From: Bacteroides caccae
GTDB taxonomy: Bacteria; Bacteroidota; Bacteroidia; Bacteroidales; Bacteroidaceae
DNA length: 64,000 nt
Direction: 5' to 3'
NCBI RefSeq assembly: GCF_002222615.2
Contig: NZ_CP022412.2
Span: 2,666,001 to 2,730,000, forward strand
Shown: positions 1-9,460 of the stretch, piece by piece
How the letters are laid out: every line of letters begins with the position of its first letter
Numbering within the stretch: the stretch's first letter is position 1
Position numbers and translations under genes: made by a program
The notes under the pieces: model-generated
Databases searched by the model: none
Told to the model about the DNA's origin: nothing
What the model saw: the letters and a program-made list of their open reading frames with translations, nothing else

Positions 1-498
1 GGGCGTCGTTGGCAGTTAGGGACTATTCAGGTAGATTATAACTTGCCGGAACGCTTCGAACTGGAATATATGGGTTCTGATAACCAGAAGCACCGTCCGG
101 TTATGATTCATCGCGCTCCGTTTGGCTCTATGGAACGTTTCGTTGCTGTATTGATTGAGCATACTGCCGGTAAGTTCCCGTTGTGGCTGACTCCTGAACA
201 GGTAGTTATTCTGCCGATTAGTGAAAAGTTCAACGATTATGCAGAGCAGGTAAAGATGTATTTGAAAACACACGAGATTCGCGCGATTGTAGATGATCGT
301 AATGAGAAAATCGGGCGTAAGATCCGTGATAATGAGATGAAACGCATCCCTTATATGCTGATTGTAGGCGAAAAAGAAGCAGAAAACGGAGAAGTTTCTG
401 TTCGTAGACAGGGCGAAGGTGACAAGGGAACCATGAAATTTGAAGAATTTGCTAAAATTTTGAACGAAGAAGTTCAGAATATGATAAATAAATGGTAA
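1..498 (+). CDS. thrS: Threonyl-tRNA synthetase, C-terminal part (5' truncated by window)
   Basis: The frame is open from base 1 and encodes the last 165 residues of a class II threonyl-tRNA synthetase. It begins in the motif 3 region ([10 protein letters not shown]), continues through the motif with FELEY and [11 protein letters not shown], and ends in the anticodon-binding domain ([10 protein letters not shown] to the C-terminus). The enzyme charges tRNA-Thr in the cytoplasm. The start lies outside the window. The order thrS-infC-rpmI-rplT is a widely conserved translation cluster, which supports the call. Confidence 0.97.
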   Translation, partial: GRRWQLGTIQVDYNLPERFELEYMGSDNQKHRPVMIHRAPFGSMERFVAVLIEHTAGKFPLWLTPEQVVILPISEKFNDYAEQVKMYLKTHEIRAIVDDRNEKIGRKIRDNEMKRIPYMLIVGEKEAENGEVSVRRQGEGDKGTMKFEEFAKILNEEVQNMINKW

Positions 499-569
499 CT
501 TTGCAGCCGTTTCATGATAAATATTTAGTAGAACAATAAAAAGATCAAACTAGGAAGTAAACGTTTTTA

Positions 570-1172
570 ATGAAGAATGACACTCTAAAAGGGCAATACA
601 GAATCAACGAACAGATTCGTGCCAAAGAAGTCCGCATTGTGGGCGACGATATTGAACCAAAAGTATATCCTATCTTTCAGGCCTTGAAACTGGCTGAAGA
701 GAAAGAGTTGGATTTAGTGGAAATTTCTCCTAATGCTCAACCCCCTGTTTGTCGTGTTATTGATTATTCTAAATTTCTTTATCAGTTAAAGAAACGTCAG
801 AAGGAACAGAAAGCGAAGCAGGTGAAGGTCAATGTAAAGGAAATCCGTTTCGGACCTCAGACAGATGACCATGATTATAACTTCAAGTTGAAGCATGCCA
901 AGGGATTTTTGGAAGACGGAGATAAGGTAAAAGCATACGTGTTCTTTAAGGGCCGTTCTATTCTTTTTAAGGAACAAGGTGAAGTTTTGCTACTTCGTTT
1001 TGCCAATGACTTGGAAGATTATGCGAAAGTAGATCAAATGCCGGTACTCGAAGGAAAGCGTATGACTATTCAGCTTTCACCGAAAAAGAAAGAAGCTCCG
1101 AAAAAGCCTGTTGTTGCGAAACCTGCTGCTCCTGCACAGAAAGCGGAAATGCCGAAAACGGACGCGGAATAA
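570..1172 (+). CDS. infC: Translation initiation factor IF-3
   Basis: A 200-residue protein with the IF-3 N-domain start ([18 protein letters not shown]), the linker and the C-domain ([21 protein letters not shown]). IF-3 binds the 30S subunit and proofreads start-codon and initiator tRNA choice. The C-terminus carries a lysine, proline and alanine-rich tail of about 30 residues that many IF-3s lack. The start is an ordinary ATG, not the rare ATT start known from enterobacteria. The gene lies 71 bases after thrS and is probably cotranscribed with rpmI and rplT. Confidence 0.97.
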   Translation: MKNDTLKGQYRINEQIRAKEVRIVGDDIEPKVYPIFQALKLAEEKELDLVEISPNAQPPVCRVIDYSKFLYQLKKRQKEQKAKQVKVNVKEIRFGPQTDDHDYNFKLKHAKGFLEDGDKVKAYVFFKGRSILFKEQGEVLLLRFANDLEDYAKVDQMPVLEGKRMTIQLSPKKKEAPKKPVVAKPAAPAQKAEMPKTDAE

Positions 1173-1240
1173 GAAAAGGTGCGTAACGCGCAGGTATAGT
1201 GCGTTACCATTATATATTTAATAATTTAAAAACAAGTAAG

Positions 1241-1438
1241 ATGCCAAAGATGAAGACTAACTCCGGTTCTAAAAAAAGGTTTACCCTTACCGGAACAGGT
1301 AAAATCAAAAGAAAGCACGCTTTTCACAGTCACATTTTGACTAAGAAAACCAAAAAGAGAAAAAGAAATCTGTGCTACTCTACAACTGTTGATACAACAA
1401 ATGTAAGCCAGGTTAAGGAACTCTTAGCAATGAAGTAA
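1241..1438 (+). CDS. rpmI: 50S ribosomal protein L35
   Basis: A 65-residue very basic protein beginning [14 protein letters not shown], typical of bacterial L35. An in-frame upstream start at 1199 would add 14 non-conserved residues and is rejected, because the MPKMKT start is the family start. It is a structural component of the large subunit and lies between infC and rplT as in most bacteria. Confidence 0.97.
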   Translation: MPKMKTNSGSKKRFTLTGTGKIKRKHAFHSHILTKKTKKRKRNLCYSTTVDTTNVSQVKELLAMK

Positions 1439-1537
1439 TCAAAAGCGTACAAAGTATTATTAAAGTATTAACCGAATGCATTAGCTTGAAGTTCGCTGCG
1501 TGAAGTAGCGGCGCTAACATTCAAAAACAGTAAAACT

Positions 1538-1888
1538 ATGCCAAGATCAGTAAATCATGTTGCTTCAAAAGCAAGAAGAAAGAAAATTTTGAAATTGACC
1601 AGAGGTTACTTTGGTGCAAGAAAGAATGTATGGACCGTAGCTAAAAACACTTGGGAAAAGGGTTTGACTTACGCGTTCCGTGACCGTAGAAATAAGAAAA
1701 GAAACTTCCGCGCTCTTTGGATACAACGTATCAACGCTGCTGCACGTCTTGAAGGAATGTCTTATTCTAAATTGATGGGCGGTCTGCACAAAGCCGGTAT
1801 CGAAATAAACCGTAAGGTTTTGGCTGATTTAGCGATGAATCACCCGGAAGCTTTCAAAGCTGTAGTTGCAAAAGCAAAAGCTGCTTAA
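1538..1888 (+). CDS. rplT: 50S ribosomal protein L20
   Basis: A 116-residue protein with the L20 signature ([19 protein letters not shown] near the start, then [21 protein letters not shown]). L20 is an assembly protein of the 50S subunit and, in some bacteria, represses the infC-rpmI-rplT operon. It is the last gene of this cluster and is followed by a strong terminator. Confidence 0.97.
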   Translation: MPRSVNHVASKARRKKILKLTRGYFGARKNVWTVAKNTWEKGLTYAFRDRRNKKRNFRALWIQRINAAARLEGMSYSKLMGGLHKAGIEINRKVLADLAMNHPEAFKAVVAKAKAA

Positions 1889-1910
1889 GTTTCAACAGTT
1901 TATGATTTAC

Positions 1911-1946
1911 AAAATGTCAGTTACTTAACCGGTAACTGACATTTTT
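1911..1946 (+). terminator. Rho-independent terminator after rplT
   Basis: A stem with near-perfect arms at 1911-1924 and 1931-1945 is followed by a T run. It ends the ribosomal-protein transcript and separates it from the downstream 6S-type RNA, which has its own promoter. Confidence 0.85.
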
Positions 1947-2034
1947 CTTTTGTTAGGCAGATAAAAGGGAATGAAAAAAATGTTAGTAGGCAAACAAAAT
2001 CCTTTTTTTTCTTGCTATTCTCCGGGATTCTTAT

Positions 2035-2042
2035 TATATTTG
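2035..2042 (+). promoter_or_regulatory. Bacteroides -7 box (TATATTTG) for the 6S-type RNA
   Basis: The TAnnTTTG motif matches the Bacteroidetes primary-sigma -7 element. It lies about 15 bases before the first paired bases of the RNA at 2057, so the transcript should start near 2050. Confidence 0.7.
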
Positions 2043-2049
2043 TGATACA

Positions 2050-2235
2050 AAAATATTAGCCGTATCGACTGGATCGGGAAACTCTTCAAATTAATCTGAT
2101 ATACCGAGAAAGCTTCGATCTTCAATGGCGGGCCACATCCTTCGGGACAGCTTTAAGCCGGTGGATTACAAAGGGGACGGGCACTCAAATCTTGTTCTAT
2201 CAGAGTTTCATCACATCGTCGGTACGGCTTTTTTA
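2050..2235 (+). ncRNA. ssrS: 6S RNA (Bacteroidales-1 type)
   Basis: About 185 nt with no convincing reading frame. A long closing stem joins GCCGTATCGAC near 2058 with GTCGGTACGGC near 2218, and a T run follows at 2229-2234, as for an intrinsic terminator. Length, rod-like closing stem and position directly downstream of rplT match the Bacteroidales-1 RNA, which has been assigned to 6S RNA. 6S RNA binds the RNA polymerase holoenzyme and mimics an open promoter. The exact ends are estimated from the promoter and the T run. Confidence 0.75.
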
Positions 2236-2246
2236 TATACTCTCCT

Positions 2247-3023
2247 ATGATATTTTATTTCTCCGGTACAGGTAACTCTGAATGGATTGCAAATCAGCTC
2301 TCTAAAGGACAAAATGAAGATTTGGTCTTTATCCCTGAGGCGTTGAAAAATGAGGCGCTGGAGTTCGATTTGCAGAAAGATGAAAAGATTGGTTTTGTGT
2401 TTCCGATTTACTCATGGGCTCCTCCTGAAATTGTACTGCGCTTTATCAATCGAATTTCTTTGAAAGAATACCAGAATCAGTATTTGTTTTTTGTTTGTTC
2501 TTGTGGGGATGATACGGGACTTACTCAACAAGTGTTGGTGAAAGCGTTGAATGATAAGGGGTTGCTGTGTCATGCCGGTTTTTCTGTTACTATGCCCAAT
2601 AATTATGTGTTGCTTCCCGGTTTTGATGTGGATACTAAGGAGTTGGAGAGGATTAAGTTGGCAAATGCAGTTCCACGGCTTACTGAAATAAATGCATTGA
2701 TAAGCAGGAGAGAGAAGATTTTTTCTTGTCACGAAGGAAGCCTGCCTTTTCTAAAAACGAGAATTATAAATCCTTTGTTTAATCGTTTTCAAATGTCTCC
2801 TAAACATTTTTATGCAACAGATAGTTGTATCTCATGTAAGCGTTGCGAGAAGGTTTGTCCGGTAGATAATGTGAAACTTCAGAAGGGGAGACCTGTTTGG
2901 GGAAAGAATTGCACCTCTTGCTTGGCGTGTTATCACGTTTGCCCTCAGCAAGCGGTGCAATATGGGAAAAGAACGAGAAACAAAGGGCAATATTTCAACC
3001 CTGATAAATCTATTCGTCTTTGA
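2247..3023 (+). CDS. EFR1-type flavodoxin/ferredoxin electron-transfer protein
   Basis: A 258-residue protein. The N-terminal flavodoxin-like part starts with the FMN-phosphate loop FSGTGNSEW. The C-terminal part carries two four-cysteine clusters ([12 protein letters not shown] and [12 protein letters not shown]), expected to bind two 4Fe-4S centres. Such EFR1 proteins are common in anaerobes; the redox partner is unknown. The start codon lies only 12 bases after the 6S terminator T run. The 3' end overlaps the convergent xpt gene by 14 bases. Confidence 0.85.
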   Translation: MIFYFSGTGNSEWIANQLSKGQNEDLVFIPEALKNEALEFDLQKDEKIGFVFPIYSWAPPEIVLRFINRISLKEYQNQYLFFVCSCGDDTGLTQQVLVKALNDKGLLCHAGFSVTMPNNYVLLPGFDVDTKELERIKLANAVPRLTEINALISRREKIFSCHEGSLPFLKTRIINPLFNRFQMSPKHFYATDSCISCKRCEKVCPVDNVKLQKGRPVWGKNCTSCLACYHVCPQQAVQYGKRTRNKGQYFNPDKSIRL

Positions 3024-3582
3024 TTTTAATGCAACAGTTTGACAAGTCCTCGATGATAGCCAGGCTTTCTACTCTAACGCCTTGTTCTTCCAGTACTTTA
3101 CGGCCGTTTTGAAAGGCTTTTTCGATAATAAAGCCCATTCCTACTAGATTTGCTCCGGATTGTTTGATGAGGTCGAGAATACCCAATGCGGCGTTCCCGT
3201 ATGCGAGGAAGTCATCTACGAAGAGAACATTGTCATCGGGAGTGAGAAAATCAGAACTGATAACGACTTCATAATCACGGTCTTTAGTGAATGAATGTAC
3301 AATTGTGCTTAATGCATTCTGGATTGTTTTGGGTGATTTCTTCTTGGCAAACACGACTGGCAAGTCCATTAGATAACCTGTCATAATAGCTGGGGCGATA
3401 CCGCTGGCTTCAATTGTCATGATTTTATTTACGTTTGTAGCTGCAAAACGGCGGACAAACTCAACCCCGATTGATTTCATCAGGACGGGGTCCATTTGAT
3501 GATTGATGAAACCGTCTACTTTAAGGATACCTCCTTCGTAGCATTTTCCGTCTTGCAGGATTCTTTTTTTAAGTAATTGCAT
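3010..3582 (-). CDS. xpt: Xanthine phosphoribosyltransferase
   Basis: A 190-residue type I phosphoribosyltransferase with the PRPP-binding loop ([15 protein letters not shown]) and the family start [12 protein letters not shown]. It salvages xanthine with PRPP to XMP. The longer in-frame start at 3660 adds 26 residues with no family similarity, so 3582 is preferred, which also gives the usual family length of about 190. A long inverted repeat occupies its leader. No purine riboswitch core was recognised. Confidence 0.93.
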   Translation of the reverse strand: MQLLKKRILQDGKCYEGGILKVDGFINHQMDPVLMKSIGVEFVRRFAATNVNKIMTIEASGIAPAIMTGYLMDLPVVFAKKKSPKTIQNALSTIVHSFTKDRDYEVVISSDFLTPDDNVLFVDDFLAYGNAALGILDLIKQSGANLVGMGFIIEKAFQNGRKVLEEQGVRVESLAIIEDLSNCCIKIKDE

Positions 3583-3607
3583 ACTATATATGATGTTAAT
3601 TAATAAT

Positions 3608-3661
3608 GTGCTAATATTCCATTCCGCATGATAAAGAAAGCGGTAGTGGTATATTAGCACA
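3608..3661 (-). promoter_or_regulatory. Long hairpin in the xpt leader
   Basis: Perfect 11-base arms at 3608-3618 and 3651-3661, with further inner pairing (CCGC with GCGG). On the minus strand it sits between paaK and xpt. No T run follows on that strand, so a structured leader or processing site is as likely as a terminator. Confidence 0.5.
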
Positions 3662-3677
3662 TATACAGTTTAAATAG

Positions 3678-4985
3678 TTACTTATTGTCTCTTAAGTCTT
3701 TCACCCGGACGGCTTTTCCTTCACTTTGCGGAAGGGAGCCTTTTTTCACTAGTTTCACTTTGGGCGTCACTAGTATTTCGTCTTTCAACTGACGGGTAAT
3801 ATCCTTGCGGATTTTTTCCAGTTCTATATAGTTATCTGTCGAAAGATCACTTAGTTCAACTTCGACAATCATTTCATCCTGATTGTTTACGGTTTCAAGC
3901 GTAATCAGATAATTGCTACCTAATTCGGGGAACCGTACCAGAATTTTCTCGACTTGCATCGGGAAGATATTAACTCCCTTAATGATAAACATATCGTCAC
4001 TACGTCCTTTGATACGGTCGATACGAATGTGTGTACGGCCGCACGGACACTTGCCGGGAAGAATCCGCGTTAAATCCCGTGTGCGATAGCGAATTAACGG
4101 CATCATCTCACGATCAAGGGTTGTAAGTACCAGTTCGCCGATTTCTCCTTCAGGGACAGGCTCGCAGGTTTCGGGGTCAATGATTTCTACCAGGTAGCAA
4201 TCTTCCCAAAAGTGCATTCCGTTTTGTTCCTGGCATTCGAAAGCGACACCGGGACCGTTCATCTCTGTCATGCCGAAACTGTTGTATGCTTTCACACCTA
4301 ACATTCGTTCTATTTTACGACGCTGTTCATCAGTGTGGGGTTCGGCGCCGATAACGAGTGTTTTCAATGTTGTTCCCTTGGGGTCGAGTCCTTCTTCTTG
4401 AAAGACTTCAGCCAAGCGGATTGCATAGCTGGGGATTGCATGCAGGGCAGTAGTCTTGAAGTCGTTGATGAACTTGATCTGGCGTTTGCTATTTCCGGCT
4501 GCCGCAGGGACTGTTAGACATCCGAGTCGTTCGGCGCCATATTGGAAACCTAGTCCGCCTGTGAACATACCATATCCTGAACTGTTTTGGAAGACATCTG
4601 TTTTACGAATTCCTACGGTATATAGACAGCGGGCTACCAAATTAGCCCACGAATCAAGATCGTGCTGTGAATGAACAATGACGGTTGGATTTCCGGTTGT
4701 ACCACTGGAAGAGTGGATACGTACACCGTCATTCTGCATATCACCGGCTACTAACCCAAAAGGATAGTTAGCGCGCATATCTGCTTTTGTAGTAAAAGGA
4801 ATTTTACGGATATCATCCAAGGACTGTATATTGTCAGCAGTAATGTTATGCTTGCTAAAAACTTCCTTATAATAAGGTGCGTTAGCGGCTATGTTGATTG
4901 TTTTCTTGAGCCGTTGAAGTTGCAGTTCCTGCAACTTCTCGCGGCTCATGGTTTCTATTTCTTCTTCCCAGTACTGTGTATTCAT
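3678..4985 (-). CDS. paaK: Phenylacetate-CoA ligase family (AMP-forming)
   Basis: A 435-residue adenylate-forming enzyme with the phosphate-binding loop HSSSGTTGNPTV, the motif NSFGMTEMNGPG, and the hinge and C-terminal part (KGRSDDMFIIKGVNIFP). It activates aryl acids such as phenylacetate to CoA thioesters. It follows iorB by 14 bases in the same operon, so the likely role is coupling arylacetyl-CoA to ATP in the iorA-iorB pathway of aromatic 2-oxoacid fermentation. The substrate itself is inferred. Confidence 0.9.
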   Translation of the reverse strand: MNTQYWEEEIETMSREKLQELQLQRLKKTINIAANAPYYKEVFSKHNITADNIQSLDDIRKIPFTTKADMRANYPFGLVAGDMQNDGVRIHSSSGTTGNPTVIVHSQHDLDSWANLVARCLYTVGIRKTDVFQNSSGYGMFTGGLGFQYGAERLGCLTVPAAAGNSKRQIKFINDFKTTALHAIPSYAIRLAEVFQEEGLDPKGTTLKTLVIGAEPHTDEQRRKIERMLGVKAYNSFGMTEMNGPGVAFECQEQNGMHFWEDCYLVEIIDPETCEPVPEGEIGELVLTTLDREMMPLIRYRTRDLTRILPGKCPCGRTHIRIDRIKGRSDDMFIIKGVNIFPMQVEKILVRFPELGSNYLITLETVNNQDEMIVEVELSDLSTDNYIELEKIRKDITRQLKDEILVTPKVKLVKKGSLPQSEGKAVRVKDLRDNK

Positions 4986-4999
4986 GGTAGTGACAATTA

Positions 5000-5581
5000 T
5001 TACATTAGTTTTTCTGCAATTTCCTTGCCGGCAGCCAATGCTTTAAGATTCATTTCTACAATTGCTTCTCCTTTGCGCAGAAAGATTTCACGAATGCTGT
5101 CTTGCACTTTCTCGTAATCAATGCCGAGGAATGGAATTGTTGCTCCCAGTAAGACAATGTTGGCAACGCGGGCGGAACCTACTTCTTTGGCTACTTTGTC
5201 AACGTTCAACACAATCTTATGTGGCAGTTTGTTGATTTCTGCCATTACTTTATCTTCCTCCGGATAATTGGGAATGTTGACAAACGGAGTTTCATTGGTA
5301 ACCAACCAGCCTTCGGGGCTGAGATAGGGGAGATAACGCAACCCTTCCATTGGCTCCAGTGAAATGATGAGATCACATTTTCCGGAAGGAATTAAATCCG
5401 AAGCAATCGGTTGGTCGCTAATACGGAGATTGGATTGAACATCTCCACCGCGCTGACTCATTCCGTGTACTTCTGCCTGTTTCATGTACAGACCCTCTTT
5501 TAAGGCGGCCTTGCCGATTACTGTAGCGATAGACAGAATACCCTGTCCACCTACTCCTGATAATATAATATCTTTTTTCAT
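5000..5581 (-). CDS. iorB: Indolepyruvate:ferredoxin oxidoreductase, beta subunit
   Basis: A 193-residue gamma-type 2-oxoacid oxidoreductase domain that begins DIILSGVGGQGILS, with SQRGGDV near residue 45. With IorA it oxidatively decarboxylates aryl pyruvates to aryl-acetyl-CoA, reducing ferredoxin. It starts 3 bases after the iorA stop, showing translational coupling. Confidence 0.92.
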   Translation of the reverse strand: MKKDIILSGVGGQGILSIATVIGKAALKEGLYMKQAEVHGMSQRGGDVQSNLRISDQPIASDLIPSGKCDLIISLEPMEGLRYLPYLSPEGWLVTNETPFVNIPNYPEEDKVMAEINKLPHKIVLNVDKVAKEVGSARVANIVLLGATIPFLGIDYEKVQDSIREIFLRKGEAIVEMNLKALAAGKEIAEKLM

Positions 5582-5584
5582 GGC

Positions 5585-7177
5585 TTACTTACTTCTTTTT
5601 TTGCGTGCTAATGTCTGGATACACTCTCTACGTGGAATAATGACGGATACACCACGATATTCGATTTCTTCACGTATGATACGTTTCATTTCTTCATAAT
5701 TCTTTTTCAATGGAACCACTACACGGATATGAGCCGGATCTACTCCGAGACCTGCACATATCGCTTCGATACGTCCGGTTCCGGCGGAATCCTGGCCGCC
5801 TGTCATAGCGGTTGTTTCATTGTCAGAGATGACAATCGTGACATTGGCATTTTCATTCACGCAGTCCAATAATCCCGTCATTCCTGAATGAGTGAATGTA
5901 GAGTCTCCGATTACAGCTACAGCCGGATAGAGTCCTCCGTCGGCAGCACCTTTCGCCATAGTAATGGATGCCCCCATGTCTACACATGAATTAATCGCAT
6001 TGAATGGTGCATTAGCCCCTAATGTATAGCAGCCGATATCGCTGAATACTTTGTGAGACGGGTATTCTTCTTTGAGAACTTCGGTTAATGTGATGTACAT
6101 ATCGCGATGTCCGCAACCTTCGCAAAGTGCGGGCGGGCGCATTTCTACAACAGAAGGAATGCCGAATTCTGATTTATTTTCTTTTCCTACTGCACGTGCT
6201 ACGGAGTCAGGATTCAGTTCTCCGTCCTGAGACAATGTGCCGTCCAAGCGTCCTTTTACTTTAATTCCAATACCCAGATAACCTTTCAACTGTTTTTCTA
6301 CAAACGGCTGTCCGTCTTCCAGAACAAGAATCTCGTCGCAAGATTCAACCAACTGAAGGATTTGTTTTTTAGGTAATGGGTACTGACCAATTTTAAGTAC
6401 AGGGTACTCACAGCCTTCAGGATAATTCTCCATTAAGTAATTGTAACCGATGCCACAGGCGATGATTCCTAATTTCTTGTTAGGGCCGTCTGTGTATTTA
6501 TTGTAAGGTGATTCTTCGGAAGCTTTGATGAATTCATCCTGGCGTGCGAGCAGAACTTTATAACGTTTGCGTGCGTTTCCCGGTAATAAGATAAATTGAC
6601 GGGGATCGTCACTGAAAGATATACCGTTCTGTGGTTTTTGTTCTTTGCGCTCTACTCCGGAGCGAGAGTGCGCCAAGCGGGTTACCATACGCATTAAAAC
6701 CGGTTCGCCTAGTTTCTCTGAAAATTCAAATCCGTCATATACCATATCGTATGCTTCCTGCTGGTTGCTGGGCTCATACATCGGTATAAGGGAGAAGTCC
6801 CCATAAAAACGGCTATCTTGTTCGTTCTGAGAAGAATGCATGCTTGGGTCGTCGGCTGCTACTACAATCAGTCCGCCTTTCACGCCTGTAATAGCAGAGT
6901 TGACAAAACAGTCGGCAGCTACGTTCATACCTACGTGCTTCATACAAACTAATGCCCGTTTACCAACGAAAGACATACCCAACGCAGCTTCCATAGCTGT
7001 TTTTTCATTGGTACACCAACGGTTGTGTATATTCTGTTCGGTCGTTATAGGGGCCATTTGAATATATTCCGTAATCTCAGTTGAAGGAGTACCGGGGTAG
7101 GCGTAAACACCTGAAAGTCCGGCATCCAATGCAGCTTGTGCAATGGCTTCGTCGCCAAGTAAGAGTTGCTTGCTCAT
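5585..7177 (-). CDS. iorA: Indolepyruvate:ferredoxin oxidoreductase, alpha subunit
   Basis: A 530-residue thiamine-diphosphate enzyme. The N-terminal pyrimidine-binding part includes YPGTPSTEI; the C-terminal part carries the TPP motif GDSTFTHSGMTGLLD and the cysteines of CEGCGHRDMY. The protein ends shortly after RRECIQTL and does not contain the C-terminal two-cluster ferredoxin domain of longer archaeal IorA (about 600 or more residues), so electrons may leave through another partner. Confidence 0.92.
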   Translation of the reverse strand: MSKQLLLGDEAIAQAALDAGLSGVYAYPGTPSTEITEYIQMAPITTEQNIHNRWCTNEKTAMEAALGMSFVGKRALVCMKHVGMNVAADCFVNSAITGVKGGLIVVAADDPSMHSSQNEQDSRFYGDFSLIPMYEPSNQQEAYDMVYDGFEFSEKLGEPVLMRMVTRLAHSRSGVERKEQKPQNGISFSDDPRQFILLPGNARKRYKVLLARQDEFIKASEESPYNKYTDGPNKKLGIIACGIGYNYLMENYPEGCEYPVLKIGQYPLPKKQILQLVESCDEILVLEDGQPFVEKQLKGYLGIGIKVKGRLDGTLSQDGELNPDSVARAVGKENKSEFGIPSVVEMRPPALCEGCGHRDMYITLTEVLKEEYPSHKVFSDIGCYTLGANAPFNAINSCVDMGASITMAKGAADGGLYPAVAVIGDSTFTHSGMTGLLDCVNENANVTIVISDNETTAMTGGQDSAGTGRIEAICAGLGVDPAHIRVVVPLKKNYEEMKRIIREEIEYRGVSVIIPRRECIQTLARKKRSK

Positions 7178-7222
7178 ATATTTCTTTTATTAGTGTTGAT
7201 CACAGTTTGTTATTATATCGCG

Positions 7223-7230
7223 CAAAGATA
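7223..7230 (-). promoter_or_regulatory. -7 box (TATCTTTG) of the iorA-iorB-paaK operon
   Basis: CAAAGATA on the plus strand reads as TATCTTTG on the minus strand. It is about 46 bases upstream of the iorA start and fits TAnnTTTG. Confidence 0.6.
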
Positions 7231-7257
7231 GCCTTTTCAGTTCGTTTTATCACAGAA

Positions 7258-8289
7258 TTACTTGAAAATCTTTCTTTCATTCAGTGCTTTCCAGTATTTT
7301 CTTGCATTTGCCATGTGGTCGGCATAATTGGAGGCAAAATTATGAGTTCCTGAGAAATCTTCTTTCGCGCACATATATATATAGTTATGTTTTGTATAGT
7401 TTAATACGCTGTCTATTCCTTTTTTAGTAGGAATGCGGATGGGACCGGGGGGTAATCCGGTATTTGTATAAGTATTATACGGTGAATTTACTTTAAGATT
7501 CTCGTTAGTGATACGTCTTAAGGCGAAATCTTGCAAGGCGAATTTTATGGTAGGATCTGCCTGTAGAGGCATATCTTTTTGTAAACGGTTGATATAGAGA
7601 CCTGCTACCAACGGTTTTTCTTCATTATTATTGGTCTCTTCTTCTACGATTGAAGCGAGTGTGCAGACTTCTTCCGGAGTCATTCCGATTGCCGTAGCCC
7701 GAGCTAGCCGTTCGTTATTCCAGAAGCGTTCATGCTCTTTTTGCATGCGCTGAAAAAAATCGTCTACGCTCATATCCCAATATACCTGGTAAGTTTCCGG
7801 AATAAAAAGACATGGAATCGTTTTACTGTCATATCCCAATTTGGACTGAAAGGTAGAGTCGAATAGTTGACGAGCTATTTCGATAGAATCTATCATAAGC
7901 TGTTTACCTATACTCCGTGCAAGGCGGTCTATAGTCCGTACACTTCCAATAGTGAGATTCATAGGCTCTTGATAGCCTCTGGAGAAACGGCTATACACAT
8001 GGTATACATTGTCATTCGGGCGAATAGCATAGCGTCCGGTATGTATATTCTGATTGAAATTCTTGTATTTAGACATCCAATAGAAGCCGGTGAAGTTCTT
8101 TATATGTCCTGAACGTTTTATTTTATTAAATATGGAGTCGGCCGTGTCGTCCCGATCTACATAAATATACACGGTTCTGGAGGGGTGGAACTGAGGAGCA
8201 AACAGATAGTAATAAACAGTGCCTCCTGCAATGGCGCATAGGAAAATGGCTCCGACCAGAATTGTCAATAAAATCTTTCTTTTCTTCAT
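7258..8289 (-). CDS. mltG: Endolytic murein transglycosylase MltG
   Basis: A 343-residue YceG-fold protein with one N-terminal membrane segment (about residues 6-30). The catalytic-region motif LASIVEEET is followed by RLQKDMPLQADPTIKFAL, and the C-terminus has YNTYTNTGLPPGPI. It cleaves nascent glycan strands at the inner membrane and so sets the end of peptidoglycan synthesis. It is a single gene with its own promoter. Confidence 0.93.
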   Translation of the reverse strand: MKKRKILLTILVGAIFLCAIAGGTVYYYLFAPQFHPSRTVYIYVDRDDTADSIFNKIKRSGHIKNFTGFYWMSKYKNFNQNIHTGRYAIRPNDNVYHVYSRFSRGYQEPMNLTIGSVRTIDRLARSIGKQLMIDSIEIARQLFDSTFQSKLGYDSKTIPCLFIPETYQVYWDMSVDDFFQRMQKEHERFWNNERLARATAIGMTPEEVCTLASIVEEETNNNEEKPLVAGLYINRLQKDMPLQADPTIKFALQDFALRRITNENLKVNSPYNTYTNTGLPPGPIRIPTKKGIDSVLNYTKHNYIYMCAKEDFSGTHNFASNYADHMANARKYWKALNERKIFK

Positions 8290-8317
8290 CTTATGAGACG
8301 TTATTTTTTTGCTGTGC

Positions 8318-8325
8318 CAAAGATA
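8318..8325 (-). promoter_or_regulatory. -7 box (TATCTTTG) of mltG
   Basis: CAAAGATA on the plus strand, about 29 bases upstream of the mltG start, matches the Bacteroides TAnnTTTG element on the minus strand. Confidence 0.55.
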
Positions 8326-8446
8326 GGAAGAATTTGGATAGGAGTGATTTCTTTCTGTGATGAATCGCTGAAAAGGAATAGAATTTATTTAGTTTTTCTT
8401 TATATTTAAAGAGCCGGATCGGCAGATTGTTTTGGTTGAATTGCAA

Positions 8447-8482
8447 TTTCTTATTAGTGCCACATGTGGAACTAATAAGAAA
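8447..8482. terminator. Perfect 12-bp inverted repeat between nuclease gene and mltG
   Basis: TTTCTTATTAGT pairs with ACTAATAAGAAA. The loop itself contains the palindrome CCACATGTGG, so the element can also form a cruciform-like extension. It lies 37 bases beyond the end of the leftward endonuclease gene and is probably its terminator, although the T run is weak. Confidence 0.5.
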
Positions 8483-8519
8483 AGATATATGGGTTACTTG
8501 CTGTTTACCAAACAGATAG

Positions 8520-9395
8520 TTAATTCGGCCACTGGTGATAATTGGCTTCGGCTTCTATTTTGTTTTCAATTTCATCAGGTAGAGTTGCAAAGAAATCCAT
8601 GTGTGTAAGTCGTTCGATACTGTCTATGGTAACTACATATGAGTGAAGAGGATCTGTTGCTTGTTCATTATTGAATAAGAAACCAATGGCTCGCATGGGT
8701 TTGACAAAGGGAGAGAGGACTACTTTGAAAAACTGTTGGGGTACTGCAACTTTATTTTTTCCGATTGTTTTCGATTCTCTTTCTATGATAGGTCCGCAAA
8801 TAACGATGACAGCGCTGTCTGCAATAGCCCAGTCCCGGATCTTTTCTTCCAGATTTTTCCAGCCTCTTCTATTTAATTGCGGATGTTGTGGGCACATATT
8901 GCTAAAATAGAACGACTCTTTCATCGCTTTCGGACTCCATTTCATATCTGCAGCCGGCGCCATGTGTCCTTTATCATATCCTGAACGTGTATAATCCGCA
9001 TTTGTTGCAATAGTCCCTATTGCTAATGGATCGGCAATGAAACGGTTACTTCTTTTTTCTTTTCCTTTGGTTTCTTGTCGGGTAAGTTCATAGGATACCC
9101 AATTCGGAAGTTTTAAATCTTTATTATAAGAAACGGTATATCCTGTATGTCGAATGATTTGCTCTTGTTTGGGAGCTAATGAGACAGGGATCTCCAAATT
9201 TCTGCCGGAAGGAATTTGAGAAGATGTATTAACTTGTGGTTCGTTGCTTTTTTGCGTTTGGGTATTAAACTGTTGGCAATACAAATAGACACCATAAAGA
9301 ACAGGTATAAGTATAACAATAGCGATAATACATCCTAATTTATAATTAGAACGTGATTTCTTTTTGAATAATTTCCTGTTTTGATTTCGTTTCAT
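8520..9395 (-). CDS. DNA/RNA non-specific endonuclease (NucA/NUC1 family), membrane-anchored
   Basis: A 291-residue protein. A basic N-terminus precedes one membrane segment (about residues 20-38), which probably exposes the enzyme outside the inner membrane. The beta-beta-alpha-metal domain has DKGHMAPAADM, where D-K-G-H stands for the usual DRGH with the catalytic histidine, and a downstream NMCPQHPQLNRRGW with the metal-binding asparagine. It is the last host gene before the tRNA attachment site. Confidence 0.88.
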   Translation of the reverse strand: MKRNQNRKLFKKKSRSNYKLGCIIAIVILIPVLYGVYLYCQQFNTQTQKSNEPQVNTSSQIPSGRNLEIPVSLAPKQEQIIRHTGYTVSYNKDLKLPNWVSYELTRQETKGKEKRSNRFIADPLAIGTIATNADYTRSGYDKGHMAPAADMKWSPKAMKESFYFSNMCPQHPQLNRRGWKNLEEKIRDWAIADSAVIVICGPIIERESKTIGKNKVAVPQQFFKVVLSPFVKPMRAIGFLFNNEQATDPLHSYVVTIDSIERLTHMDFFATLPDEIENKIEAEANYHQWPN

Positions 9396-9420
9396 CAGAT
9401 GCAGTTCAATATTATGAAAA

Positions 9421-9450
9421 AAGCGTTAACTATGATGATAGTTAACGCTT
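9421..9450 (-). terminator. Terminator of the tRNA-Thr gene
   Basis: A perfect 13-bp stem with a 4-base loop is followed on the minus strand by six T residues. It lies 10 bases beyond the tRNA 3' end. Confidence 0.85.
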
Positions 9451-9460
9451 TATTATCAAG

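Noticed and set aside
3583..3660. Purine riboswitch or 26-residue extension of xpt
   Set aside because: No riboswitch core was recognised, and the extension has no family similarity.
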